DNA from: Bacteroidota bacterium
GTDB taxonomy: Bacteria > Bacteroidota > Bacteroidia > Bacteroidales > Bacteroidaceae
DNA length: 64,000 nucleotides
Assembly: GCA_023458215.1 (NCBI GenBank)
Contig: JAEXAJ010000159.1
Coordinates: forward strand, 1 to 64,000
Direction of reading: 5' to 3'
Shown: positions 1 to 9,321 of the stretch, one piece after another
How positions within the stretch are numbered: the first letter of the stretch is position 1
Layout of the letters: every line of letters starts with the position of its first letter
The notes under the pieces: model-generated
The model's database searches: none
Told to the model about the DNA's origin: nothing
The model's input: the letters and a program-made list of their open reading frames with translations, nothing else
Made by a program: the position numbers and the translations under genes

Positions 1-120
1 GACTGGGAAACGAATCCCACAGCTTACGAAATTATTGAAAAGCAAGTGACTGCCGATGATACTCTTACCGTAGCAATGGCAAGAGGCGGCGGACAAGCTA
101 TTAGTTTTATACCAATCTGA
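1..120 (+). CDS. C-terminal end of a probable GH97 glycoside hydrolase (partial)
   Basis: An open frame enters from the left edge and stops with TGA at 118-120, leaving 39 residues. The tail reads as a beta-rich C-terminus ending in a run of three glycines followed by hydrophobic residues (ARGGGQAISF). This is reminiscent of the last strand of GH97 alpha-glucosidase/alpha-galactosidase proteins (SusB relatives), which commonly end in a similar Gly-rich strand. The next gene begins 26 bp later on the same strand, so it is probably the upstream member of the GH92 operon. The family call rests on a very short stretch and could be wrong. That this is the end of a real gene is much safer than its name. 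Confidence 0.4.
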   Translation, partial: DWETNPTAYEIIEKQVTADDTLTVAMARGGGQAISFIPI

Positions 121-145
121 TAAACAATGTAATATAAGTAGAAAT

Positions 146-2419
146 ATGAAGAAAAACATGAAAACAAATTCCATACTGATGGGTGGACTTTTGTTGTTGG
201 GTACAATTTGTAGTTGTACTCCGGCAGCAGTAGAGGATTATGCCTCCTACGTTAATCCGTTCATCGGTACAGGAGGACATGGACATACCTATCCCGGAGC
301 GGTAGTTCCTAACGGGATGATCCAGCCCAGTCCGGACACACGAATTTACGAGTGGGACGCATGTTCCGGTTATTACTATGCCGATTCCACTATGAATGGC
401 TTCTCGCATACCCACCTCAGTGGTACGGGATGCGGAGACTATGGCGATGTATTGCTGATGCCTACCGTAGGCAAGCAAGAATATCAACCTACCGGCAGCA
501 AGAGCCAGCAGATGGCATATTGTTCTGCCTTTTCTCATAAGAACGAAGTAGCTGAACCCGGTTACTATTCCGTGTTCCTCGACCGTTACGGAGTGAAAGC
601 TGAGTTGACTGCTACCAAGCGCGCTGCTCTTCACCGTTATACATTTCCTGAGGCCGAAGATGCCGGATTCATCCTTGACTTGGACTACAGCCTGCAACGC
701 CAGAAGAATGAAGAAATGGAGATCGAAGTTATCAGCGATACTGAAATCCGTGGACATAAGAAAACCGTATATTGGGCTTTCGACCAATACATCAACTTCT
801 ACGCCAAGTTCTCCAAACCGTTTACTTATACGCTGGTGACCGATTCGGTCGCTTTGGACGAAGGCGGTCCGCTTCTGCCCACTGCTAAAGTGTTGTTGCA
901 GTTCGCCACTGCCAAGGGGGAGCAGGTATTGGTAAAAGTCGGCGTATCTGCTGTCGATATGGATGGTGCCCGCAAGAATGTGGAAGCTGAAATACCGGCG
1001 TGGGACTTCGACGGAGTACGCAAGGCTGCCCGTGCAGAATGGAATAAGTACCTTTCCAAGATCGATATTAAAACGACGGACGCCGATCAACGCACCATGT
1101 TCTACACCGCCCTCTATCATACGGGTATGCAACCCAATCTCTTTACCGATGCTGACGGTCGTTATTGGGGTATGGACATGAAACCTCATCAGGGCAGTGT
1201 GGATCAACCCATGTATACCATATTCTCTTTGTGGGATACCTTCCGCGCTTATCATCCGTTGATGACTATCATCGATCCCGAACTGAACGAAGCCTTTATC
1301 CGCTCCCTGATTCAGAAGGAACAAGAAGGTGGCGTATTCCCTATGTGGGAGTTGGCAGGAAACTATACCGGAACTATGATTGGTTATCATGCCGCTTCCC
1401 TGATTGCCGATTCTTACGTAAAAGGTTATCGTAATTTTGACGTGAAAGAAGCCTATCGTGCCTGTCTGCGCACGGCGGAATACGATACTACCGGTATCAT
1501 CACGCATCCCCTTGTGTTGCCCCATCTGATGCCACAAGCCAAATATTGGAAAAACAAAATAGGTTACGTGCCTTGCGATAAAGACAACGAATCGGTAGCC
1601 AAAGCCCTCGAATATGCTTACGATGACTGGTGTATATCCATACTTGCCGATGCTATGGGCGATGAGCCTAATAAAGAAAAATATTCTACTTTTGCCGAAG
1701 GCTATAAAGTATACTTCGATCCGAGTACCCGTTTCATGCGCGGACTGGATAGCGAGGGCAACTGGCGCACGCCGTTCAATCCCCGTGCTTCCACTCACCG
1801 CAACGACGACTATTGTGAAGGTACTGCCTGGCAGTGGACTTGGTTCGTCCCCCATGATGTAGACGGTCTTGTAGAATTGATGGGGGGCAAAGATGCCTTT
1901 ATCGGCAAACTGGATTCTCTGTTCACCGCCGACTCTGCACTTGAAGGAAATATGGTGTCTGCCGATATCTCCGGTCTGATAGGGCAGTATGCCCACGGTA
2001 ACGAGCCGAGCCATCACATAGCCCACCTCTACAACTATGTGGGACAACCTTACAGGACACAAGAGATTGTGGATGAAGTGTTACATACCCTCTACTTCAA
2101 TAATCCTGACGGACTTTCAGGCAATGAAGACTGCGGACAGATGTCGGCATGGTTCATCTTGAATTCTATGGGCTTCTATCAGGTATGTCCCGGCAAGCCG
2201 GTCTATTCTATCGGGCGCCCCTTATTCGATGAGGCTACCATCCACTTGAACGCAGGAAAGACGTTCAAGATAGTAGCCCATAACAATAGCCGTGATAATA
2301 AGTACGTGCAGAGTATGGTTCTGAATGGTAAGGTGTTGCAAACTCCTTTCTTTACCCATCAGGATATAGTAGATGGTGGCACGTTGGAACTGACAATGGG
2401 AAACAAGCCGCTTAAATAA
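146..2419 (+). CDS. GH92 alpha-mannosidase, lipoprotein (first copy)
   Basis: 757 residues, the usual length for GH92, a family of Ca-dependent inverting exo-alpha-mannosidases acting on N-glycans and yeast mannan. The N-terminus has a signal ending at a Cys around residues 22-24 (GTICSC), so surface or periplasmic lipidation is likely. The mature protein opens with the GH92 hallmark YVNPFIGTGGHGHTYPGA. Other family motifs are seen: a Glu-bearing EGTAWQWTW at about residue 558 (position of the catalytic acid in characterised members), NEPSHH, and GNEDCGQMSAW with Asp662 (position of the catalytic base region). The start at 146 is followed by a second Met after four residues, and either could be used. 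The gene sits between a probable GH97 tail and an MFS permease, and a second GH92 lies 2.6 kb downstream. Linkage specificity cannot be read from sequence. Confidence 0.95.
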   Translation: MKKNMKTNSILMGGLLLLGTICSCTPAAVEDYASYVNPFIGTGGHGHTYPGAVVPNGMIQPSPDTRIYEWDACSGYYYADSTMNGFSHTHLSGTGCGDYGDVLLMPTVGKQEYQPTGSKSQQMAYCSAFSHKNEVAEPGYYSVFLDRYGVKAELTATKRAALHRYTFPEAEDAGFILDLDYSLQRQKNEEMEIEVISDTEIRGHKKTVYWAFDQYINFYAKFSKPFTYTLVTDSVALDEGGPLLPTAKVLLQFATAKGEQVLVKVGVSAVDMDGARKNVEAEIPAWDFDGVRKAARAEWNKYLSKIDIKTTDADQRTMFYTALYHTGMQPNLFTDADGRYWGMDMKPHQGSVDQPMYTIFSLWDTFRAYHPLMTIIDPELNEAFIRSLIQKEQEGGVFPMWELAGNYTGTMIGYHAASLIADSYVKGYRNFDVKEAYRACLRTAEYDTTGIITHPLVLPHLMPQAKYWKNKIGYVPCDKDNESVAKALEYAYDDWCISILADAMGDEPNKEKYSTFAEGYKVYFDPSTRFMRGLDSEGNWRTPFNPRASTHRNDDYCEGTAWQWTWFVPHDVDGLVELMGGKDAFIGKLDSLFTADSALEGNMVSADISGLIGQYAHGNEPSHHIAHLYNYVGQPYRTQEIVDEVLHTLYFNNPDGLSGNEDCGQMSAWFILNSMGFYQVCPGKPVYSIGRPLFDEATIHLNAGKTFKIVAHNNSRDNKYVQSMVLNGKVLQTPFFTHQDIVDGGTLELTMGNKPLK

Positions 2420-2454
2420 TAGTGGGAGAGTAATGGAGCAAAGAATCTTTTATG

Positions 2455-2462
2455 TATCTTTG
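2455..2462 (+). promoter_or_regulatory. Bacteroides-type -7 element before the MFS gene
   Basis: TATCTTTG matches the TAnnTTTG consensus of the Bacteroides housekeeping sigma factor and lies 26 bp upstream of the permease start. No clear TTTG box is at the expected upstream distance. It may give an internal start within the GH92-MFS-GH130 run. Confidence 0.4.
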
Positions 2463-2488
2463 CCTAATGACCTTAAAAACGAAGTGCT

Positions 2489-3805
2489 ATGAATCAGAAA
2501 AAGCATAATCCTATATCGTGGGTGCCCACTGTATATTTCGCCATGGGGCTGCCGTTCGTGGTACTGAACATGGTATCTGTATTGATGTTCAAAGGGCTGG
2601 GTATCGGTGACGCCCAAATTGCTTTGTGGACATCGCTTATTATGTTACCCTGGACACTGAAGTTCCTTTGGAGTCCGTTCCTTGAAATGTTCAAGACAAA
2701 GAAGTTTTTCGTGGTGCTGACGCAAATGGTTACCGGAGCAGGTTTTGCTCTGGTAGCTTTGGCGTTACAATTGCCGGTCTTTTTTGCGGTATGCATTGCG
2801 TTGCTGGCAATCATTGCATTTAGTGGCGCTACGCACGACGTGGCTACCGATGGCGTGTATATGTCGGAACTGAACAAGCAGGAACAAGCCAAGTACATCG
2901 GTTGGCAAGGCGCCTTCTACAACATAGCCAAGATAGTGGCCTCCGGTGGCCTGGTATGGCTGGCGGGTTGGTTGCTGAAAACTTTCGGCGGAGTGGGAGA
3001 GGTGACGGAAGCTGTTCGCCACGAAGCCACGGTACATGCCTGGATGGTGGTGATGTTGATATTGGCGGTGGTGATGGTCCTGCTGAGTTTGTATCATATA
3101 CGTATGCTTCCATCGGGAGGCAAGCGTGCGTCGGACACGGCTACTGCCCGGGAAACTTTTCATCAACTGATAGAGGTTATCCGCGACTTCTTCCTCAAGA
3201 AACACATTTGGTATTATATCACTTTCATCATACTTTATCGTCTTGCCGAGGGTTTTGTAATGAAGATTGTTCCTCTTTTCCTGAAAGCGGAACGCTCGGT
3301 AGGCGGTTTGGGACTGAATGAGCAGCAGATAGGTTTGTATTACGGTACATACGGTGCGGCGGCTTTTGTATTAGGTTCCTTGTTGGCGGGGTATTACATC
3401 TCGCACCGGGGATTGCAGAAAACGCTGTTCTCTTTGTGTTGCATCTTCAATCTGCCTTTTGTGGCTTATACATTACTGGCCATCTATCAACCGGAAAGCG
3501 GACTGTTGATTGGTAGTGCCATTGTGCTGGAATATTTCGGCTATGGCTTTGGATTTGTAGGGCTGAGCTTGTTCATGATGCAGCAGGTAGCTCCCGGCAA
3601 GCATCAGATGGCACATTACGCATTTGCTTCGGGCATCATGAATCTGGGCGTGATGTTACCGGGGTCAATAAGTGGGTATGTCAGCGATTGGTTGGGATAC
3701 GAGCATTTCTTTATCTTTATCCTGTTTGCCACCATTCCCGCATTCCTGATAACCTACTTTATACCTTTTACGTATGCTGACACCCCCCGAACCTCTAAGG
3801 GGTGA
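2489..3805 (+). CDS. AmpG-like MFS transporter
   Basis: 438 residues, strongly hydrophobic, with about 12 predicted membrane segments, so an inner-membrane major facilitator protein. The N-terminal half carries AmpG-like features: a first helix with GLPF, the segment LPWTLKFLWSPFLE, and GATHDVATDGVYM, corresponding to the conserved D-x-A-x-D stretch of AmpG/acetyl-CoA-transporter-like permeases. AmpG imports GlcNAc-anhydroMurNAc muropeptides in enterobacteria. In Bacteroides, relatives sit beside GH130 and GH92 genes and are thought to import short mannosides. Here it lies directly between GH92 and GH130, so import of a mannosyl disaccharide such as Man-GlcNAc for phosphorolysis is the likeliest role (inference from context). 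Confidence 0.88.
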   Translation: MNQKKHNPISWVPTVYFAMGLPFVVLNMVSVLMFKGLGIGDAQIALWTSLIMLPWTLKFLWSPFLEMFKTKKFFVVLTQMVTGAGFALVALALQLPVFFAVCIALLAIIAFSGATHDVATDGVYMSELNKQEQAKYIGWQGAFYNIAKIVASGGLVWLAGWLLKTFGGVGEVTEAVRHEATVHAWMVVMLILAVVMVLLSLYHIRMLPSGGKRASDTATARETFHQLIEVIRDFFLKKHIWYYITFIILYRLAEGFVMKIVPLFLKAERSVGGLGLNEQQIGLYYGTYGAAAFVLGSLLAGYYISHRGLQKTLFSLCCIFNLPFVAYTLLAIYQPESGLLIGSAIVLEYFGYGFGFVGLSLFMMQQVAPGKHQMAHYAFASGIMNLGVMLPGSISGYVSDWLGYEHFFIFILFATIPAFLITYFIPFTYADTPRTSKG

Positions 3806-3856
3806 GGGGAATACTTCTTTTAAATAATTGTGTAACAAAACTATCCCTCTCTCCCT
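3797..3856. repeat. Imperfect G-rich/C-rich inverted repeat in the MFS-GH130 gap
   Basis: The last bases of the permease gene and the start of the gap contain AAGGGGTGAGGGGA. Thirty bases on, a complementary TCCCTCTCTCCCTT follows (3843-3856). The pair could fold into a long imperfect hairpin before GH130, acting as an attenuator or mRNA-stability element. No T-run follows, so it is not a standard terminator. Confidence 0.35.
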
Positions 3857-3888
3857 TCAGGGGGATTGGAGGGTGAAAATTTAAGCTT

Positions 3889-4860
3889 ATGAACAACAAA
3901 ATCATTATCCCTTGGGAGAATCGTCCCGAAGGTTGTACAGATGTAATGTGGCGCTATTCAAAAAATCCGGTTATCGGGCGCTACCATATTCCTTCATCAA
4001 ACAGTATTTTCAATAGTGCGGTAGTACCGTTTGGAGATGGTTTTGCCGGAGTGTTCCGTTGCGATAACAAAGCGGTGCAGATGAATATCTTCGCAGGCTT
4101 TAGTAAGAATGGCATCGACTGGGAGATTGGTCACGAGCCTATCCGTTTCAAAGCCGGAAATACGGAGATGATAGAGTCCGAATACAAATACGACCCGCGT
4201 GTGACGTGGATCGAAGACCGTTATTGGATTACCTGGTGCAACGGTTACAACGGACCTACCATCGGCATTGCCTATACATTCGACTTCATGGAATTCTTCC
4301 AATGCGAGAATGCCTTCCTGCCTTTCAACCGTAACGGCGTACTCTTTCCACAAAAAATAAATGGTAAATATGCCATGTTGAGTCGTCCGAGTGATAACGG
4401 ACATACCCCGTTCGGTGATATTTATATCAGCTATAGTCCCGACATGAAATATTGGGGCGAGCATCGTAGTGTAATGAAAGTCACTCCTTTCCCCGAAAGT
4501 GCTTGGCAATGTACCAAAATAGGCGCCGGTTCTGTTCCCTTCCTTACCGAAGAGGGCTGGTTGATGTTCTATCATGGCGTTATCACAACCTGCAACGGCT
4601 TCCGCTATTCCATGGGTGCTGCCATTTTAGACAAAGAAGATCCTTCCAAAGTACTGTATCGCACGCGTGAGTACCTGCTGGCACCTGCCGCTCCTTATGA
4701 GTTGCAGGGTGATGTACCCAATGTTGTCTTCCCCTGTGCATCTTTGCAGGAGGGTGATAAAGTTGCCGTGTATTATGGTGCTGCCGATACGGTAGTAGGA
4801 ATGGCCTTCGGCTACATTTCAGAGATTATAGACTTCGTTAAGCGTACAAGTATCGTTTAA
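3889..4860 (+). CDS. GH130 beta-mannoside phosphorylase
   Basis: 323 residues with no signal peptide, as expected for a cytoplasmic GH130 enzyme. GH130 enzymes phosphorolyse beta-mannosidic disaccharides (Man-beta-1,4-GlcNAc, Man-beta-1,4-Glc, mannobiose) to mannose-1-phosphate. The five-bladed propeller signatures are visible: an early NSAVVPF strand, the segment [11 protein letters not shown] with Asp102 at the position of the family's catalytic acid, and a later [19 protein letters not shown]. The lengths around these motifs suit the subfamily that includes the N-glycan-processing Man-GlcNAc phosphorylases of Bacteroides. That subfamily choice is inference. The gene follows the AmpG-like permease and precedes a second GH92, so trimming outside, import, then phosphorolysis inside makes a coherent pathway. 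Confidence 0.93.
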   Translation: MNNKIIIPWENRPEGCTDVMWRYSKNPVIGRYHIPSSNSIFNSAVVPFGDGFAGVFRCDNKAVQMNIFAGFSKNGIDWEIGHEPIRFKAGNTEMIESEYKYDPRVTWIEDRYWITWCNGYNGPTIGIAYTFDFMEFFQCENAFLPFNRNGVLFPQKINGKYAMLSRPSDNGHTPFGDIYISYSPDMKYWGEHRSVMKVTPFPESAWQCTKIGAGSVPFLTEEGWLMFYHGVITTCNGFRYSMGAAILDKEDPSKVLYRTREYLLAPAAPYELQGDVPNVVFPCASLQEGDKVAVYYGAADTVVGMAFGYISEIIDFVKRTSIV

Positions 4861-4982
4861 TGATATATTAATCTTATTTGTTTGTCATTCAGTATATTAT
4901 ACTTGCCGGATGTTTACCTCTTGGTGTAAATGGAGTTCCCGTGTGAGGTAACGGATGTTCTCCTTATTAAAATCTTATTCTT

Positions 4983-7274
4983 ATGAAGCGAACAATTATT
5001 TCCTGCTTACTCTCTTTCGGCCTTTTTGCCTTGTCGTGGGCAGAAGAGAAAAACTTTTCTCCGGTGGATTATGTCAATCCTTTCATTGGTACCACCAATT
5101 TTGGTACGACGAATCCCGGTGCTGTCTGCCCCAACGGCATGATGTCCGTGGTGCCCTTCAATGTGATGGGTTCCTCCGACAACAAGTATGATAAAGATGC
5201 CCGCTGGTGGTCTACTCCTTATGAGTATCATAACTGTTTCTTTACCGGATACTCCCATGTAAACCTTAGCGGAGTAGGATGTCCGGAACTGGGCTCTTTA
5301 CTGCTGATGCCTACTACCGGAGAATTATCTGTGGATTACAAAGAATATGGCAGCCGATACAAAGACGAACAAGCTTCTCCCGGTTATTATAGCAATTTCC
5401 TAACTCGTTATGATGTGAAGACTGAAGTGACGGCTACACCTCGCACGGGTGTAGCTCGCTTCACCTTTCCTGCCGGCCAAAGCCACATCCTGCTGAATCT
5501 GGGTGAAGGGCTGACCAACGAATCGGGTGCTTCTCTCCGCCAAGTGAGCGATTGCGAATTTGAAGGCATGAAGTTGCTAGGTACTTTTTGCTATAATCCT
5601 CAAGCTGTATTTCCTATCTATTTCGTGATGCGTGTCAATAAGCGTCCTGCCGTTACGGGTTACTGGAAGAAGCAACGTCCCATGACTGGCGTCGAGGCAC
5701 AGTGGGATCCGGATAATGGTCGCTATAAACTCTATACCAGTTACCGCAAGGATATTGCAGGAGACGATATAGGTGCTTATCTTACTTTCAACACCGACCG
5801 GGATGAGCAAATAGAGGTACAAATGGGTGTTTCTTTTGTAAGCATTGAAAACGCCCGTCTCAATTTGGATACGGAACAGCAAGGAAAAAATTTTAGCCGG
5901 ATATTGGCAGAAAGCCGTCAACGCTGGAACGATGATTTATCGCGTATTCTGGTGGAGGGTGGAACGAAAGAGCAGAAGACCGTCTTTTACACCGCACTCT
6001 ACCATCTGCTCATTCATCCCAATGTCTTGCAAGACGTGAACGGTCAGTACCCGGCTATGGAAAGCGACAAAATTCTGACTACGAAGGGAGATCGTTATAC
6101 CGTCTTCTCCCTGTGGGACACCTACCGCAACGTACACCAGCTTCTCACCTTGGTCTATCCCGAACGTCAGTTGCAGATGGTACGCACAATGCTCGATATG
6201 TATCGGGAGCACGGCTGGTTACCCAAGTGGGAACTCTATGGACGTGAAACGCTGACCATGGAGGGTGATCCTTCTATTCCCGTGATTGTCGATACTTACC
6301 TGAAAGGATTGAATGATTTTGACATCGAACTTGCTTACGAAGCTATGCGTAAAGGTGCCACTCTGCCGGGAGCAGAGAACCTGTTGCGTCCGGATAATGA
6401 TGACTATATGTCCTTAGGGTATGTCCCTTTGCGTGAGCAGTATGACAATTCCGTGTCTCATGCTTTGGAATATTATATTGCCGACAATGCTCTCAGTCGT
6501 ATAGCCGAAGTATTGGGTAAAAAAGCAGAAGCGCAAGGCCGTAAAGAGGATGCCCGCCGTTATCAAGCCGACGCCCGCCTCTTCCACAATCGTTCTTTGG
6601 GTTACAAGCATTATTATAGCAAAGAGTTCGGTACGTTCCGCCCCATTTTGCCGAATGGTGAATTTTATTCTCCTTTCAACCCGATGGAGGGTGAGAACTT
6701 TGAACCTAGTCCCGGCTTCCACGAAGGCAATGCTTGGAACTATACTTTCTATGTTCCGCATGATGTCAAGGGATTGGCTCGCCTGATGGGCGGAAAGAAG
6801 CCTTTTGTCGACAAGCTTCAGCGTGTGTTTGATGACGGGCTCTATGATCCTGCCAATGAGCCGGATATAGCCTACGCCCACCTCTTTTCTTATTTCAAGG
6901 GAGAAGAATGGCGCACTCAGAAGGAGTTGCACCGCCTTTTACAAAAGTATTTCAAAGATGCCCCCGACGGCATTCCGGGCAATGATGATACGGGAACTAT
7001 GTCAGCTTGGGCTATCTTCAACATGATAGGCTTCTATCCCGATTGCCCCGGCGATCCGTCTTATACGCTGTCTACACCCGTTTTCGACAAAGTGACCCTA
7101 TCTCTTGATCCCAAACAGTGGGGACGTGATAAACTGGTAATAGAAACGGAACGTCCTACACCGGAATCACTCTATATCCGTGAGATGGAGTTGGGAGGAA
7201 AGCCATTATCCCGCTATCGTATCACTCATGATGAACTGGTGAAGGGTGGGAAACTACGTTTCATACTTCGCTAA
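4983..7274 (+). CDS. GH92 alpha-mannosidase (second copy)
   Basis: 763 residues with a signal peptide that ends near residue 20 (FALSWAEE), apparently type I rather than a lipoprotein, so periplasmic. The hallmark YVNPFIGTTNFGTTNPGA opens the mature protein. The family's Glu motif HEGNAWNYTFYVPHD and Asp motif GNDDTGTMSAWAIFNMIGFYP are intact. It is clearly diverged from the first GH92 of this cluster: the Thr/Asn-rich first motif and the NEPDIAYAH segment differ, so it probably has another linkage preference. There is a 122-bp gap after GH130 with no obvious terminator. A convergent hairpin terminator follows the stop. Confidence 0.95.
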   Translation: MKRTIISCLLSFGLFALSWAEEKNFSPVDYVNPFIGTTNFGTTNPGAVCPNGMMSVVPFNVMGSSDNKYDKDARWWSTPYEYHNCFFTGYSHVNLSGVGCPELGSLLLMPTTGELSVDYKEYGSRYKDEQASPGYYSNFLTRYDVKTEVTATPRTGVARFTFPAGQSHILLNLGEGLTNESGASLRQVSDCEFEGMKLLGTFCYNPQAVFPIYFVMRVNKRPAVTGYWKKQRPMTGVEAQWDPDNGRYKLYTSYRKDIAGDDIGAYLTFNTDRDEQIEVQMGVSFVSIENARLNLDTEQQGKNFSRILAESRQRWNDDLSRILVEGGTKEQKTVFYTALYHLLIHPNVLQDVNGQYPAMESDKILTTKGDRYTVFSLWDTYRNVHQLLTLVYPERQLQMVRTMLDMYREHGWLPKWELYGRETLTMEGDPSIPVIVDTYLKGLNDFDIELAYEAMRKGATLPGAENLLRPDNDDYMSLGYVPLREQYDNSVSHALEYYIADNALSRIAEVLGKKAEAQGRKEDARRYQADARLFHNRSLGYKHYYSKEFGTFRPILPNGEFYSPFNPMEGENFEPSPGFHEGNAWNYTFYVPHDVKGLARLMGGKKPFVDKLQRVFDDGLYDPANEPDIAYAHLFSYFKGEEWRTQKELHRLLQKYFKDAPDGIPGNDDTGTMSAWAIFNMIGFYPDCPGDPSYTLSTPVFDKVTLSLDPKQWGRDKLVIETERPTPESLYIREMELGGKPLSRYRITHDELVKGGKLRFILR

Positions 7275-7285
7275 AAGATGATGGG

Positions 7286-7349
7286 TAGTTGATAACTAAG
7301 TCATGAAATGCTATAAATTAGCCGGCTGACTTAGTTATCAACTATTTTT
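7286..7349. terminator. Convergent hairpin terminator between GH92 and a histidine kinase
   Basis: A perfect 18-bp inverted repeat (7286-7303 with 7327-7344) with a 23-base loop is followed by TTTTT on the plus strand. It ends the GH92 transcript. The stop codon of the opposing histidine kinase lies inside the right arm. Confidence 0.8.
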
Positions 7350-8885
7350 CTGTGTTACGGCCTTATAGGGTATCTCAAACCAGAACTCGGAACCTTTTCC
7401 CGGTTCGGAAACTACGCCTACTTTTCCTTCCATTTTCTCAGCTATCATACTACAAATAGAAAGTCCTAAACCGGCACCCTGTTTAAAATTGTCTAACTTA
7501 GTGAAACGTTCAAAGACTTGTTTTTGCTTATTAATAGGGATTCCTGAGCCGGTATCCCGTACAAAAAAACGTATTTTTCCATTTGAAGGTATATCGAAGC
7601 CGATATCTATATATCCCTTGTCCGTATGCTTAAGAGCGTTTGATACGTAGTTGTTGATGACTTGTTTTACACGATTGGGTACGGTATGAATGATACAAGT
7701 CTCTAAGCCCGGTAGAAAACGAACATTTACTTGTGGAGATGCTTTTAGAACTGCTGCAGTTTGTATTTCAAAAAGTGTACTGTTGATATTCATATCTCCT
7801 TCTACAAAATCGAGTAAGCCAGCTTCTATCCGTGAGATGTCGAGTATGTCATTGATAAGTTGTAAAAGGAGTTCGTTGTTCTCTTCTATAATGTGTATAT
7901 ATTCTTTTGCATCTTTATCTTTTATTAATTCGGATAGGATGGAGGAGAAACCAACAATTGCATTCAATGGCGTACGAATTTCATGGCTCATATTAGCTAG
8001 GAAAGCTGATTTTAGCCGATTAGCTTCTTCTGCTTTGTTTTTAGCTTCCAATAGTTCGGTTATATCTAAGGCGGAACTGACTATCCACCGCTCTTCTCCA
8101 TGGTTATAGGAAACCAAGGTCTTATGAAACGAAAGAACGTATTCTTTTCCTTTGGGATTCGTAAAACGCTTGATGTATGATTGTGGCATTCCGTTTTCAA
8201 GAACTTGTTTATCTGTTTCTTGAATGAAATCGCTGGGTATGAGAGGTTCGAAATCCTTTTCATATTTTCCTATAATTTCAGATACTGGAATGTCCATCAT
8301 GTCAGCAGCTTTCTTATTCCAGATAAGGTATTGGTTATTGTTATTCTTATCTTTTACAGTGGTGGCAATAGGAAGGTTTTCGAGTATGCTTTCCAAGAAG
8401 AAGTGGTATTTTTCATTTTGTAATCGTTTGGTCTCACTTTCCGTCACATTACGCACAAATGCTAATACAGATTCTCGACTCAAATATACCATTCGAACGG
8501 AGACATATAACTTTTGCTTGTCTTCCAATTTAATTTTCACGGTCAGACTATTGGGCTTTTTGGTCTTTAGGACATTCTGTAACAATTCCATATGTTCCTG
8601 ATACTCTTCGGCCTCTGTTATTAAATCCCGTATATTGACATTACTTGGAATAGCAAGGGGTAACACATTGTCTTTTTCTGCAGGATTATTCAATAATCTG
8701 ATGATATATCCTTGTTTATTTAGGATATAGACCGGAATATCGATTGCTCTGATTATCTGACCATTCAGATTTTTATGTCTGCGATTTATCCAGTACAAAA
8801 TATAACCGGAAATAGCGGCAAACAGCAGGAATAGTAAATAATGCATTCCTTCCGTGGTTGAGAGGTGTATCATTGTGCCTTTCAT
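7338..8885 (-). CDS. PAS-domain sensor histidine kinase without receiver
   Basis: 515 residues. One membrane helix near the N-terminus (about 13-32) is followed by two PAS-like regions (about 40-140 and 165-280). Then come a HisKA dimerisation domain with the phospho-acceptor His301 (SHEIRTPLNA) and an HATPase domain with an N-box (NNYVSNALKH), a G1 box (DTGSGIP) and a G2 box (GAGLGLSI). There is no receiver domain and no response regulator next door, so its partner is elsewhere. The lack of any periplasmic loop suggests it senses through PAS in the cytoplasm. It resembles the kinase at 19.2-20.8 kb. Nearby Met codons (8873 and a few residues later) are alternative starts. The upstream 436 bp holds a structured-RNA candidate. 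Confidence 0.92.
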   Translation of the reverse strand: MKGTMIHLSTTEGMHYLLFLLFAAISGYILYWINRRHKNLNGQIIRAIDIPVYILNKQGYIIRLLNNPAEKDNVLPLAIPSNVNIRDLITEAEEYQEHMELLQNVLKTKKPNSLTVKIKLEDKQKLYVSVRMVYLSRESVLAFVRNVTESETKRLQNEKYHFFLESILENLPIATTVKDKNNNNQYLIWNKKAADMMDIPVSEIIGKYEKDFEPLIPSDFIQETDKQVLENGMPQSYIKRFTNPKGKEYVLSFHKTLVSYNHGEERWIVSSALDITELLEAKNKAEEANRLKSAFLANMSHEIRTPLNAIVGFSSILSELIKDKDAKEYIHIIEENNELLLQLINDILDISRIEAGLLDFVEGDMNINSTLFEIQTAAVLKASPQVNVRFLPGLETCIIHTVPNRVKQVINNYVSNALKHTDKGYIDIGFDIPSNGKIRFFVRDTGSGIPINKQKQVFERFTKLDNFKQGAGLGLSICSMIAEKMEGKVGVVSEPGKGSEFWFEIPYKAVTQKNS

Positions 8886-8921
8886 TTACTCCGTCGGTCC
8901 TCTTTGGCGGAATTGTTATAT

Positions 8922-9168
8922 ATAAAAAGCGCGAGGACTGTTATTGTCTATCCACATTCGAGGCTCTGGAAAATGCCCACATCATATATAGACAACAGCC
9001 CTCACGCCTAAGTATATAATAACATAGACGTGAAGAAACTGTTGCTACTATCCCATGATGTTTTAGAATTTTCCAAATTCCGAATAAATGGGGATAATAA
9101 CTTTCGCTTCTTGCGTTTTCAATGAATCAAATCAATACTGCCTATTATCACTATGACAGGCAAGACTT
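8922..9168 (-). ncRNA. Candidate structured RNA or attenuated leader upstream of the histidine kinase
   Basis: This gene-free stretch on the minus strand begins just after a TACTTTTG -7 element. First comes a hairpin formed by AATCAAGTCTTGCCT and AGGCAGTATTGATT. Further on are three mutually related segments: 9023-9044 and 8929-8951 can each pair with 8987-9007. The last pairing makes a long stem closed by GCGTGAGGG/CCTCGCGC and is followed by TTTTTA (8924-8928 on the plus strand), like an intrinsic terminator. It could be a free ~245-nt RNA, for example a 6S-type or Bacteroidales-1-type RNA, or a leader switching between two structures ahead of the kinase. The name is not proven; the structure is seen directly. 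Confidence 0.35.
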
Positions 9169-9173
9169 GATTG

Positions 9174-9181
9174 CAAAAGTA
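9174..9181 (-). promoter_or_regulatory. -7 element driving the RNA/kinase leader
   Basis: The minus strand reads TACTTTTG, a match to TAnnTTTG. No good TTTG box stands 19-20 bp upstream. It is placed to start the structured RNA and the downstream histidine kinase. Confidence 0.4.
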
Positions 9182-9224
9182 GTATTATTTTTTAGATGTA
9201 TGATAATATGTGACTATAAAATTG

Positions 9225-9267
9225 ACAAAAACAAGGCGTGAATACAAATAAGTTGCATTCACGCCTT
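9225..9267 (-). terminator. Intrinsic terminator after the TraB/GumN gene
   Basis: An 11-bp perfect stem (AAGGCGTGAAT paired with ATTCACGCCTT, 9233-9243 and 9257-9267) is followed on the minus strand by GTTTTTGTC. It lies 55 bp past the TraB/GumN stop codon. Confidence 0.75.
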
Positions 9268-9321
9268 AATAATAGTAAGTTGTTTTTGTTAGAGAAAATA
9301 TTAGAGAGAATTGAATGACTT

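Noticed and set aside
107..2062. 651-codon open frame on the minus strand opposite the first GH92
   Set aside because: It is the antisense of a gene with clear GH92 motifs. Its translation shows no domain and an unlikely composition.
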